A stretch of 64,000 nucleotides of DNA from Mucilaginibacter celer (GTDB taxonomy: Bacteria; Bacteroidota; Bacteroidia; Sphingobacteriales; Sphingobacteriaceae): the NCBI RefSeq assembly GCF_003576455.2, contig NZ_CP032869.1:868001-932000 (forward strand), written 5' to 3'. Below are positions 1 to 7,902 of this stretch, in pieces. The stretch's first letter is position 1. Each line of letters starts with the position of its first letter. Below the pieces are notes generated by a model. It saw nothing but the letters and a program-made list of their open reading frames with translations. It was not told the DNA's origin and made no database searches. Position numbers and translations under genes: made by a program.

Positions 1-1
1 A

Positions 2-646
2 CTTATAAAAATCCCGGCCGGCTCACAGCCACCTTATCATGATTTGAAACAGATGGATACCCCATTTTATCTTACCGATAAAAAAGGCGATATAGGCTCA
101 TTTGGCGCAGGCATTTATGTAAATACAACAAAAGCCGGTGCACCAGCACCCGATGGCTACGTTTACGTTTATGGCGTACGCGGAATAGGCAAAAACGTAA
201 TGGTAGCCCGTGTATTACCCAAAGATTTTGAGCAGTTTGACAAATGGACTTTTTATGATGGTGCAAACTGGGTAAAAGACATGGGCGAGGTGGCGGATGT
301 TACTGATAATGTATCTAACGAGCTAAGTTTAACCGCCCTGCCAGACGGTCGTTATGCGATGATTTTCCAGGTAGGAGGGATGAGCACCAATGTAGGTATG
401 CGCATAGGTGCTACTCCTTATGGCCCTTTTGGTCCGGTTATTAAAGTTTGGGATTGCAGGCCGGATTTGGAAGAGAAAACTTTTTTGGTGTATAATGCTA
501 AGGCTCATCCAAGCCTTTCTGCTCCTGGTGAGTTGCTGATTAGTTATAATATTAATTCGCTGGAGTTTATTGCTGATTTGAAGAAGCATCCTAATTTGTA
601 TAGGCCGAGGTTTATTAGGTTGAAGATTAACTCAAAGGGTAAATAG
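2..646 (+). CDS. C-terminal part of a propeller-like (DUF4185/DUF5005-type) protein, cut by the window edge
   Basis: The frame is open from base 2 with no start codon in view, so only the C-terminal ~214 residues are present; an internal TTG at 44 is not a credible start. The fragment has repeated short beta-strand/turn patterns (YVYVYGVRG, NVMVARV, GRYAMIFQVGG, RIGATPYGPFGP) and the stretch 'MRIGATPYGPF' that recalls glycosidase-like five-bladed propeller families annotated as DUF4185 or DUF5005 in Bacteroidota. The closing part (LISYNINSLEF, then LYRPRFIRLKI) fits the last blade. The upstream end and any signal peptide lie outside the window. It is followed by almost 1 kb of repeats, so it probably ends its transcription unit. 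The propeller reading is fairly sure; the exact family and substrate are not. Confidence 0.6.
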   Translation, partial: LIKIPAGSQPPYHDLKQMDTPFYLTDKKGDIGSFGAGIYVNTTKAGAPAPDGYVYVYGVRGIGKNVMVARVLPKDFEQFDKWTFYDGANWVKDMGEVADVTDNVSNELSLTALPDGRYAMIFQVGGMSTNVGMRIGATPYGPFGPVIKVWDCRPDLEEKTFLVYNAKAHPSLSAPGELLISYNINSLEFIADLKKHPNLYRPRFIRLKINSKGK

Positions 647-702
647 GCTATTGAGTGGCTTTTGAAGACGTGGGGGGGGATTTGAATAACTTGAGAGTTT
701 TA

Positions 703-1140
703 GGCACGCAAAGACGCGAAGACGCAAAGGCTTTTAAGGGTGAATAGTTTGAGATTTTTAAGTACGCAAAGGGAGCGAAGGCGCAAAGGTTTTTAAGCGT
801 GAAAAGTTCGAGATTTAAGGCACGCAAAGGCGCGAAGACGGAAAGGCTTTTAAGGGTGAATAGTTTGAGATTTTTAAGTACGCAAAGGGAGCGAAGGCGC
901 AAAGGTTTTTAAGCGTGAAAAGTTCGAGATTTTAGGCACGCAAAGACGCGAAGACGGAAAGGCTTTTAAGGGTGAATAGTTTGAGATTTTTAAGTACGCA
1001 AAGGGAGCGAAGGCGCAAAGGTTTTTAAGCGTGAAAAGTTCGAGATTTAAGGCACGCAAAGGCGCGAAGACGCAAAGATTTTTTAAGGTTGAATAGTTTT
1101 AGATTTCTTAAGTACGCAAAGTAGCTAAGGCGCAAAGGGT
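703..1140. repeat. 116-bp tandem repeat array, about four units, each of two ~58-bp halves
   Basis: Unit starts (ggcacgcaaag) fall at 703, 819, 935 and 1051, exactly 116 bp apart. Each unit is two related halves: one starting ggcacgcaaagacgcgaaga, the other starting gtacgcaaagggagcgaagg, each ending in a tttgagattt- or ttcgagattt-like tail. The first three units are nearly identical; the last is diverged and merges with the flank near 1140. Minus-strand open frames read as repeated FAPLR/LKLFTLK peptides, but 116 is not a multiple of three, so the frame shifts each unit and coding is unlikely. The acgcaaag...gcgaag word is, from memory, a common intergenic repeat in Bacteroidota. Confidence 0.9.
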
Positions 1141-1195
1141 TCTTGTGTCTAACCTCTTGCATCTTATGTCTAATTTCTTGCATCTTGTTTCTTGC
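1141..1195. repeat. Short imperfect direct repeat (tctaa-ttcttgcatctt)
   Basis: The words 'gtctaacctcttgcatctta' and 'gtctaatttcttgcatcttg' follow each other, then a shorter 'tttcttgc' copy. It abuts the end of the 116-bp array and looks like a second low-complexity repeat family rather than a regulatory site. Confidence 0.6.
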
Positions 1196-1200
1196 TATCC

Positions 1201-1530
1201 TGAATCTTTTTCGCAGCTCTGTCAGCAGGAAGCTTCGGGTGAAAGCGGGCAGAACGATGGTGGCCTTGCGCGATGGAAGGGGCATAGCTACTTTTTGCAG
1301 AAGGGATGGGGAGAGCGAACGCAGCGGGGCAAAATTTAGCAGCCCGTGGTTCTGCCCGATTTGCAGGGCAAAGGCAAGCGAGGGGATAGCGCACGGTTAG
1401 CGGGCAAAGAAGCCTCCTGCTGACTTGACTTTTTGGGTACTTTTGTGTCAAAGACAAAAGTACCTGGCCCCGCCCGGCCAAGAGGGCGACGATGTAAGTT
1501 AAATAGGATCAAGGTTGTCGTGAAACCGAA
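1201..1530. repeat. GC-rich intergenic repeat with an 11-bp hairpin
   Basis: Composition changes sharply to GC-rich here. It contains an inverted repeat at 1436-1464: ggtacttttgt, a 7-nt loop (gtcaaag), then acaaaagtacc, a perfect 11-bp stem. From memory, the combination of 'agtacctggccccgcccggcc' style sequence and this hairpin recurs between genes in Mucilaginibacter and Pedobacter; I cannot verify copy number here. Open frames in it (for example on the minus strand 1170-1481) have no start context or recognisable domain. Confidence 0.6.
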
Positions 1531-1576
1531 AACCACAAAGCAAATTCTCCCGCAACAAAATAATTACCCATCAACA

Positions 1577-1622
1577 TTTGCAAATTGGCAATAAACAATT
1601 ATCTTCGCTAAATCAATTTAGC
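1577..1622 (+). promoter_or_regulatory. Promoter and LacI-type operator of the SGNH esterase gene
   Basis: A -33 TTTG (1577-1580) is followed after 19 bp by tatcttcg (1600-1607), one mismatch from the Bacteroidota -7 consensus TAnnTTTG. Immediately downstream is the palindrome gctaaatcaatttagc (1607-1622), ending 12 bp before the start codon. Its arms match the sites upstream of the GH92, transporter, repressor and rhamnosidase genes. A repressor here would sit on the transcription start. The palindrome is seen; the assignment to the LacI-type protein at 9259 is inference. Confidence 0.6.
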
Positions 1623-1634
1623 CAACCTGTTTAA

Positions 1635-2297
1635 ATGAAAAAGTTTATACTGTTTGCAGGCATTATTATGCTGTGCAGTTTCCAACCTAAAAAGCCAACC
1701 AAAGTGGTGTTTTTTGGCGATTCGATTACCGAGTATGCCGTACAACCAGCCGGTTTCATCACCCTAATCCAACAACGTTTAAAAGCCGAGCATAAAGACA
1801 GCGATTACGAAGTTGCCGGAGCAGGCATTGGCGGAAACAAAATTTACGATCTGTATTTACGCTACGAGGACGATGTGCTAACCAAAAATCCCGATCAGGT
1901 AGTGATCTGGGTAGGGGTGAACGATGTTTGGCATAAACGCATGTTTGGCACCGGTACCGATTGGGATAAATTCGGCAAATTCTATACCGCGCTTATCAAA
2001 AAACTGCAGGCTAAAAATATTAAAGTAACCATCTGCACCCCTGCCAGTGTAGGCGAGAAAACCGATTATAGCAATGAACTGGATGGCGAGTTGAACCGCT
2101 ACTCCAACATTATCCGCGATATTGCTAAACAAAACAACTGCGACCTGGTTGATTTCCGCACTTTATGCCATGATTATAATCTTAAAAATAACCCGACCAA
2201 CAAAGCTGATGGTATCCTGACTAAAGATGGTGTACACCTGAATGACCAGGGTAACCAGTTTGTTGCCGATATTTTCTATAAAACCTTATTTAAATAA
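1635..2297 (+). CDS. Secreted SGNH/GDSL-family hydrolase (probable carbohydrate esterase)
   Basis: This 220-residue protein has all SGNH blocks: block I FFGDSIT with nucleophile Ser30, block II with the GAGIGGN glycine, block III GVNDVW with Asn96, and block V DGVHL with Asp198 and His201. The first ~16 residues are hydrophobic after two lysines, so it is exported; a cysteine at the end of that segment (MLCSF) is not a good lipobox. Such small SGNH enzymes in glycan loci usually remove acetyl groups from plant polysaccharides, but acyl specificity cannot be read from sequence. It has its own promoter and operator and ends in a terminator overlapping the stop codon, so it is monocistronic. It shares its operator type with the nearby glycosidase genes. 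Confidence 0.88.
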   Translation: MKKFILFAGIIMLCSFQPKKPTKVVFFGDSITEYAVQPAGFITLIQQRLKAEHKDSDYEVAGAGIGGNKIYDLYLRYEDDVLTKNPDQVVIWVGVNDVWHKRMFGTGTDWDKFGKFYTALIKKLQAKNIKVTICTPASVGEKTDYSNELDGELNRYSNIIRDIAKQNNCDLVDFRTLCHDYNLKNNPTNKADGILTKDGVHLNDQGNQFVADIFYKTLFK

Positions 2298-2309
2298 AAT
2301 AAGGTTTTT
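2280..2309 (+). terminator. Terminator overlapping the end of the SGNH gene
   Basis: A perfect 11-bp inverted repeat, aaaaccttatt (2280-2290) and aataaggtttt (2298-2308), ends in a run of five T. The stop codon lies in the 7-nt loop. The A/T-rich flanks could also work on the minus strand. Confidence 0.65.
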
Positions 2310-2318
2310 AAATGTTAT

Positions 2319-2348
2319 TTTGCTAAATCGATTTAATTAATATATTTG
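2319..2348 (+). promoter_or_regulatory. Promoter with embedded LacI-type operator, GH92-GH2 operon
   Basis: The -33 element tttg (2319-2322) and a perfect -7 element tatatttg (2341-2348) are 18 bp apart. The palindrome gctaaatcgatttaat (2322-2337), with the perfect 12-bp core taaatcgattta (2324-2335), fills the spacer. A bound repressor would block RNA polymerase directly. Of the six sites in the window this is the most symmetric and the clearest case of operator-promoter overlap. Confidence 0.7.
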
Positions 2349-2401
2349 TACAGAAAGCTGACTCCCTTCTTTTATCAGCTGCTAACCAATTATAAACCAA
2401 A

Positions 2402-4684
2402 ATGAGATCACGTTTACTCATCGGCGTAATCACGCTTTTATCTGCCAACACGCTTTTCGCCCAAACCGAAAGCCTGGTTAAATATGTGAACACCCGGCAG
2501 GGTACCAATACCAAATACGAGTTTAGCTACGGTAATACCTACCCGGCAACTGCGCTGCCCTTTGGCATGAATACCTGGACTGCCCAAACCGGTAAAAACG
2601 GAGACGGCTGGAAATATCAGTATTTTAAAGATACCATTCGTGGTTTTCAGCAATCGCACCAATGCAGTTCGTGGGTGAATGATTACGCCGTGTTTTCATT
2701 TATGCCGGTTACCGGGAAGTTAACCGTTAATGAAGATGAACGCGCAGCGGCTTTCAAACACGACAACGAAATAGCCCGACCGAGTTACTACAAAGTAAAG
2801 TTGAACAACAATATCACCACCGAAATGACCCCGACCGAAAGAGGGGCGCACCTACGCTTTACCTTCCCCAAAGGGCAAGCCTCGTACCTGGTGCTTGATG
2901 GTTACACCAAAGCAAGCATGGTGAAGATCATCCCGCAGGAGCGCAAGATCATCGGTTGGGTTAACAATTGCCGCTGGGCACCGCAGGGTTTTAAAAACTA
3001 TTTTGTGATCACTTTTGATAAACCTTTTGCTGATTACGGTACCTGGGAAAACAAAAAGAACCAGCTCTCCGCCAAAAACCTAACTGGCGAGGGTGACGGG
3101 GTAGGCGCCTATCTTAAATTTAAAAATGGGGAAACGGTGCAGGTTAAAGTGGCATCGAGCTATATCAGTCCGGAACAAGCCGAAACCACCTTACAAGCAG
3201 AAATAGGCAAATACAAAAACTTTGATGATACCCGCAAGGCTGCCGATAAAGTTTGGAACACCCTGCTTGGCCGCATGAAAATTGAAGGCGCTACCGAAGA
3301 TGAGAAAGCTACTTTTTACAGCTGCATGTACCACGCTAACCTATTCTCGCACCAGTTTTTTGAGTATAACAAAGAGGGTAAACCCTATTACTATAGCCCT
3401 TACGATGGTAAGCTGCACGACGGTTATATGTACACCGATAATGGCTTTTGGGATACCTTCCGTGCGCAGTTTCCTTTAAATACCATTATCCACCCCAAAA
3501 TGCAGGGCCAGTATGTACAGGCTTTGTTAGATGCGCAGCAGCAATGCGGATGGCTGCCTTCATGGTCGTTCCCTTCGGAAACTGGCGGAATGTTGGGCAA
3601 TCATGCTATCTCGTTGTTAACCGATGCGTGGGTTAAGGGCATCCATTCTTTCGACCCAAAACAAGCGCTCGAAGCTTATTATCATGAGGCTACCAACAAA
3701 GGTCCATGGGGTAGTGCCAACGGCCGCCCGGGATGGAAGGAATACTACGCTGATGGCTATGTGCCCTATACGCCGCAAACTTTAGGTTCAACCGCCTGGA
3801 CATTGGAATTTGCTTATGATGATTTCTGCGGATATCAGCTTGCTAAACAAACCGGCAATGCCTTCTATCAAAATGTGTTTTCGAGGCAGATGTATAACTA
3901 TAAAAACTTGTTCGACCCGAAAACCCGCTTTATGCGTGCTAAAGATGCTAAAGGCAATTGGATAGAACCTTTCGATCCGATGGATTGGGGAGGCCCATAT
4001 ACCGAGGGTAATGCCTGGCACTGGACCTGGTCGGTTTTTCAGGATACCCAAGGCCTCATTAACCTGATGGGTGGCGACAAAAACTTCACCGCTAAAATTG
4101 ATTCTGTTTTCACCGAACCGGGTACCATCAAAGTTGGCGGCTACGGGCAGGTAATTCACGAGATGACCGAAATGGCCGAGTTTAAAATGGGCCAATACGC
4201 GCAGGGTAACGAGCCTATCCATCACCTGTTGTACATGTACAACTACGCCGGGCAGCCATGGAAAGCACAGCAACACTTGCGCGAGGTGATGGACAAAATG
4301 TACAATGCCGGCGAAAACGGTTATCCCGGCGATGAGGATGAAGGCCAAATGTCGTCATGGTATGTATTAAGCGCGGCTGGTATTTACAGTGTTTGCCCTG
4401 GTACTAATGAGTATGTAATAGGTAGTCCCGCATTTAAAAAGATGACCATCACGCTCGAGAACGGGAACAAATTTGTGATAGAGGCCAATAACAATAGCAA
4501 GCAAAACGTGTACATCCAATCGGCCACGTTGAACGGCAAGCCTTATACGCACAATTTTATCAAACACAGCGATATCATGGCCGGCGGCGTACTCCGTTTT
4601 GAAATGGGCGACAAGCCCAATACCACCCGCGGCCTTGCTGCCGAAGACAAACCGTTCTCACTATCAAAACCTATAGCAAACTAA
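2402..4684 (+). CDS. GH92 family exo-alpha-mannosidase, secreted
   Basis: The 760-residue length and sequence fit GH92, the calcium-dependent exo-alpha-mannosidases of Bacteroidota. A signal peptide (MRSRLLIGVITLLSANTLFAQ) is followed by the family N-terminal motif around VNTRQGT...GNTYPA and the FQQSHQCSSWVNDYA region. The catalytic part includes GNEPIHHLLYMYN (Glu604, candidate acid) and PGDEDEGQMSSWYVLSA (Asp644-Asp646 region), which replaces the more common PGNDDxGQMSAWY. That change keeps acidic residues but may mark a subgroup with unusual linkage or substrate. It leads an operon with a GH2 enzyme 13 bp downstream and has a LacI-type operator inside its promoter. Family is certain; linkage is not. 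Confidence 0.93.
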   Translation: MRSRLLIGVITLLSANTLFAQTESLVKYVNTRQGTNTKYEFSYGNTYPATALPFGMNTWTAQTGKNGDGWKYQYFKDTIRGFQQSHQCSSWVNDYAVFSFMPVTGKLTVNEDERAAAFKHDNEIARPSYYKVKLNNNITTEMTPTERGAHLRFTFPKGQASYLVLDGYTKASMVKIIPQERKIIGWVNNCRWAPQGFKNYFVITFDKPFADYGTWENKKNQLSAKNLTGEGDGVGAYLKFKNGETVQVKVASSYISPEQAETTLQAEIGKYKNFDDTRKAADKVWNTLLGRMKIEGATEDEKATFYSCMYHANLFSHQFFEYNKEGKPYYYSPYDGKLHDGYMYTDNGFWDTFRAQFPLNTIIHPKMQGQYVQALLDAQQQCGWLPSWSFPSETGGMLGNHAISLLTDAWVKGIHSFDPKQALEAYYHEATNKGPWGSANGRPGWKEYYADGYVPYTPQTLGSTAWTLEFAYDDFCGYQLAKQTGNAFYQNVFSRQMYNYKNLFDPKTRFMRAKDAKGNWIEPFDPMDWGGPYTEGNAWHWTWSVFQDTQGLINLMGGDKNFTAKIDSVFTEPGTIKVGGYGQVIHEMTEMAEFKMGQYAQGNEPIHHLLYMYNYAGQPWKAQQHLREVMDKMYNAGENGYPGDEDEGQMSSWYVLSAAGIYSVCPGTNEYVIGSPAFKKMTITLENGNKFVIEANNNSKQNVYIQSATLNGKPYTHNFIKHSDIMAGGVLRFEMGDKPNTTRGLAAEDKPFSLSKPIAN

Positions 4685-4697
4685 ACATTACGCAATA

Positions 4698-7661
4698 ATG
4701 TCTTTCAAATTTTCTTGTTTTTTTAAAAGATCAGTATTCATGATCTGTGCTTTTGCCTGCACAAAAGTATCGGCACAGGAGGCTGTTTACCTCAACAGTT
4801 CCAACCCGCAAACCAGCTGGAAGGTAAAAGCCCAGGCCGAGGTTGGCGCGGATAGCGTTAATATTTACAAACCCCGGTACAATGATGCTAATTGGGTTAA
4901 AGGCGTGGTGCCGGGTACCGTTTTCAATGCCTACGTGGTAGCCGGATTGGAAAAAGACCCCAACTTTGGCGATAACATCTACAAGGTTGACAAAGCCAAA
5001 TATGATCGTAACTTTTGGTATCGTACCGAGTTCAACATCCCCGCCAATTTTAACAAAGAAAAGATCTGGCTTAACTTTAAAGGCATTAACAAAAAGGCCG
5101 AGATATACCTGAACGGTAAACTATTAGGGATGCTTGATGGCTTTATGCAGCGTGGTAATTACGATGTTACCGCTTTGGTGAGCAGAAATACGCCTAATGT
5201 GTTGGCGGTGTTGGTTTACTGTCCGCATAATCCGTTGGTTAATTACGAGAGTCCAACTTATATCCCGTCTGCAAGCTGGGATTGGATGCCATATGTACCC
5301 GGACTAAACTCAGGTATTACTGATAAAGTTTACATGACAAATACAGGCAGTATCACCCTAAAAGATCCCTGGATCCGTACCGATTTGCCTACCAATGCGA
5401 GGGCGGATGTATCCATTGAGGTAGGGGTTAAGAACAGTACATCTAAATTTCAAACAGGGATGTTAACCGGAGTAATTCAACCGGGCAATATTGAGTTCTC
5501 GCAAAAAGTATTTGTGGGTGGTAACAGCACTGCCGAAGTAAAACTTGATAAAAAACGTTTCGAAGCCCTCGCCATCAGCAGCCCTAAACTATGGTGGCCA
5601 AACGGTTACGGCGAGCCAAATTTATATACCTGTAAACTCAGTCTTAAAATAGGCGATGAGGTATCGGATAGCCAAACTATCAAATTCGGCATTAAAAAAT
5701 ACAGTTATGATACTGTTGGTAATGTGCTGCATTTATCAGTAAATGGCACCCGCATATTTTTAAAAGGAGGCAACTGGGGCATGGCCGAGTATATGTTACG
5801 CTGTCGCGGCAACGAGTACGATACCAAGCTAAAGCTGCACCGCGAAATGAATTTCAACATCGTGCGTAACTGGATAGGTTCTACCACTGATGATGAATTT
5901 TACGAAGCCTGCGATAAATATGGGATGATGGTTTGGGATGATTTCTGGTTGAATTCGATACCTAATTTGCCCAACGATGTCAATAACTTTAACGTAAATG
6001 CCATCGAAAAAATCAAGCGTTTCCGCAACCACCCCTCCATTGCCATCTGGTGTGGGGATAATGAGGGTACACCCATGGCCCCGCTTAACGGCTGGCTGGC
6101 CGAAGATATCCGCAATTATGATGGCGGCGACAGGTATTATCAACCCAACTCGCACGCGGGTAACTTAACAGGCAGCGGTCCGTGGACAAATTTCGATCCG
6201 CGCTGGTATTTCAGCAGATATCCTAATGGCTTCGGTGGTTCGCCGGGTTGGGGTTTACGTAGCGAGATCGGTACGGCAGTATTTACTAATTACGATAGCT
6301 TTAAAAAGTTTATGCCAAAGGATAAAATGTGGCCTCGCAACGAGATGTGGAACCTGCATTTCTTTGGCCCATCGGCAGGTAATGCCGGGCCGGATAGGTA
6401 CGATGATGGCATCAATAAACGTTATGGAACAGCCACCGGCATCCAGGATTATTGCCGCAAAGCCCAACTGCTCAACATCGAAACCAACAAAGCCATGTAC
6501 GAGGGCTGGGAAGATAATATGTGGGAAGATGCATCGGGCATTATGACCTGGATGAGCCAGTCGGCCTACCCATCGCTGGTATGGCAAACTTATGATTACT
6601 ACTATGATTTAACAGGGGCGTACTGGGGAGCTAAAAAAGCCTCCGAGCCGCTGCACATCCAATGGAACCCGGTAAACAATTCCGTAAAAGTGATCAATAC
6701 TACAGGGCTTAATGTAAACGATTTGATTGCCGATGTACAGGTGTACAATACCGATGGCAAACCGGTTGCTGATTATCATCAAAGCAAACCAATAGATGCA
6801 ATTGCCAATGCTGCTGTTAACTGTTTTACTATCAAATTTAAAGAAGAGCATACCAACCTCGCCCTTAATAAACCCACCGTGGCATCGTCATTTGAAAACA
6901 TGGAAGCCGCCTTAGCTACCGATGGCAACAGCGGCAGCCGCTGGGCCAGCAGGCAAAATGATAATGAATGGATTTATGTCGATCTGGGCAGCGTGCAGAC
7001 CGTAAATGGCGTAAAACTAAAATGGGAAGAAGCTTTCGGTAAAGCTTTCAAAATCCAGGTATCCAACGATGCCAAACAATGGCGTGATGTATATGATACC
7101 GAAGATGGACACACCGGCGTGCAGCAAATTACTTTTGATGAAACCAAAGCCCGTTATGTAAAAATGCAGGGCGTACGCCGAGGTTCGGGCTGGGGATATT
7201 CGCTGTGGGATTTTGAAGTGTACGGCGGCGAACCTAAAAGCAACGGCCTGAGTGATGTGCACTTTATCAAACTAAAACTGACCGATAAAACAGGCAAACT
7301 GATATCTGATAACTTTTACTGGCGGGGTAACAAACGCACCGATTTTACGGCTTTGAATAAGTTGCCGAAGGTTGACCTGAAGGTAAACTCAAAGATTAGT
7401 AAGGAAGGAGGGAAATATTACATTAATGCAACCATCACTAATCCGGCTTCATCACCATCGGTAGCGTTTGCCATCAGGGTGCAGGCGGTTAGGAAAAGCA
7501 ACGGTGAGCAGATTTTACCTGCCTTAATGAATGATAACTATTTTTCACTGATGAGGGGCGAGGGTAGAAATATCAAAATTGAGTTTGATGCGGATGTGTT
7601 GGGGAATGATAGCCCGGTGTTGTTGGTGCAGCCTTATAATGATCCGGTGAAGGAGGAGTAA
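4698..7661 (+). CDS. GH2 family beta-mannosidase-like enzyme with a discoidin (F5/8 type C) domain
   Basis: This 987-residue exported protein has a GH2 sugar-binding domain (about 35-205; IYLNGKLLG), an immunoglobulin-like domain, and a TIM barrel with WCGDNEG carrying acid/base Glu456 and RSEIG carrying nucleophile Glu523. The W-x-G-x-N-E form and the WWPNGYGEPNLY segment resemble beta-mannosidases and related exo-beta-glycosidases rather than LacZ. At about 715-830 a discoidin domain (NLALNKPTVASSFE to YSLWDFEVYGG) is inserted before a C-terminal beta domain, giving the enzyme a probable glycan-binding module. Met15 is an alternative start that leaves a cleaner signal peptide (MICAFACTKVSAQ). 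It is co-transcribed with GH92, so a mannose-containing glycan is a reasonable target; exact specificity is inferred. Confidence 0.85.
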   Translation: MSFKFSCFFKRSVFMICAFACTKVSAQEAVYLNSSNPQTSWKVKAQAEVGADSVNIYKPRYNDANWVKGVVPGTVFNAYVVAGLEKDPNFGDNIYKVDKAKYDRNFWYRTEFNIPANFNKEKIWLNFKGINKKAEIYLNGKLLGMLDGFMQRGNYDVTALVSRNTPNVLAVLVYCPHNPLVNYESPTYIPSASWDWMPYVPGLNSGITDKVYMTNTGSITLKDPWIRTDLPTNARADVSIEVGVKNSTSKFQTGMLTGVIQPGNIEFSQKVFVGGNSTAEVKLDKKRFEALAISSPKLWWPNGYGEPNLYTCKLSLKIGDEVSDSQTIKFGIKKYSYDTVGNVLHLSVNGTRIFLKGGNWGMAEYMLRCRGNEYDTKLKLHREMNFNIVRNWIGSTTDDEFYEACDKYGMMVWDDFWLNSIPNLPNDVNNFNVNAIEKIKRFRNHPSIAIWCGDNEGTPMAPLNGWLAEDIRNYDGGDRYYQPNSHAGNLTGSGPWTNFDPRWYFSRYPNGFGGSPGWGLRSEIGTAVFTNYDSFKKFMPKDKMWPRNEMWNLHFFGPSAGNAGPDRYDDGINKRYGTATGIQDYCRKAQLLNIETNKAMYEGWEDNMWEDASGIMTWMSQSAYPSLVWQTYDYYYDLTGAYWGAKKASEPLHIQWNPVNNSVKVINTTGLNVNDLIADVQVYNTDGKPVADYHQSKPIDAIANAAVNCFTIKFKEEHTNLALNKPTVASSFENMEAALATDGNSGSRWASRQNDNEWIYVDLGSVQTVNGVKLKWEEAFGKAFKIQVSNDAKQWRDVYDTEDGHTGVQQITFDETKARYVKMQGVRRGSGWGYSLWDFEVYGGEPKSNGLSDVHFIKLKLTDKTGKLISDNFYWRGNKRTDFTALNKLPKVDLKVNSKISKEGGKYYINATITNPASSPSVAFAIRVQAVRKSNGEQILPALMNDNYFSLMRGEGRNIKIEFDADVLGNDSPVLLVQPYNDPVKEE

Positions 7662-7700
7662 ACGATATGTTTATGCTTCCAGTGATGTAGTATAAAAGCC

Positions 7701-7793
7701 GTCATTGCGAGGTACGAAGCAATCCCCAAGCAGTAGAGTGGCCATGCAAATCCGCCCTGTAAAGTCGGGGATTGCTTCGTACCTCGCAATGAC
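7701..7793. repeat. REP/MITE-like inverted repeat element (copy 1)
   Basis: Perfect 27-bp arms (gtcattgcgaggtacgaagc... at 7701-7727 and its complement at 7767-7793) enclose a 39-nt centre ending gcaaatccgccctgtaaagt. A second copy of identical length (93 bp) lies at 30916-31008, and a decayed one at 10306. It sits between the GH2 gene and the transporter and could also act as a terminator or mRNA stabiliser. Confidence 0.9.
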
Positions 7794-7823
7794 GTGGTGT
7801 TTATCAAATATTTTCCTCCAAAA

Positions 7824-7839
7824 AATAAAACGATTTAGG
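7824..7839 (+). promoter_or_regulatory. Candidate LacI-type operator upstream of the sugar transporter
   Basis: The sequence aataaaacgatttagg has the full right half (cgatttag) and a degenerate left half of the gctaaatcgatttagc palindrome. It lies 63 bp before the transporter start. I found no convincing TTTG-N19-TAnnTTTG promoter, so its position relative to the transcription start is unknown. Confidence 0.45.
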
Positions 7840-7902
7840 CCTATGTATTTAAAAACATTTGCCCTAATTTACAGCGCCAATTAAACAAACTATTCCTGTA
7901 TA

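Larger units (their letters stand above)
647..1634. other. 988-bp gene-free stretch made largely of repeats
   Basis: Nothing here looks like a gene. From left to right it holds a short G-rich linker, a 116-bp tandem repeat array (703-1140), a short tcttgcatctt-type repeat (1141-1195), a GC-rich dispersed-type repeat with a hairpin (about 1201-1530) and the promoter/operator of the SGNH esterase gene (1577-1622). Several short open frames on both strands cross the repeats but are explained by repeat periodicity. Confidence 0.8.

Noticed and set aside
44..52. TTG at 44 as the start of the first gene
   Set aside because: The frame is open back to base 2 and the sequence is mid-domain, so the gene begins outside the window.
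703..1140. Possible CRISPR array
   Set aside because: Units are 116 bp and contiguous with no unique spacers; no cas gene is nearby.
648..1285. Overlapping minus-strand open frames with repeated FAPLR/LKLF peptides
   Set aside because: They follow the 116-bp tandem repeat, which is not a multiple of three, so each unit changes frame. No signal, domain or start context supports a protein.
1143..1536. Short open frames on both strands in the GC-rich repeat
   Set aside because: Several overlap each other in different frames, composition follows the repeat, and there is no recognisable domain.
6063..6266. Loss of catalytic residue in the GH2 enzyme because of the unusual GDNEG motif
   Set aside because: Aligned as W-x-G-x-N-E the acid/base Glu456 is present, and the nucleophile Glu523 is intact.
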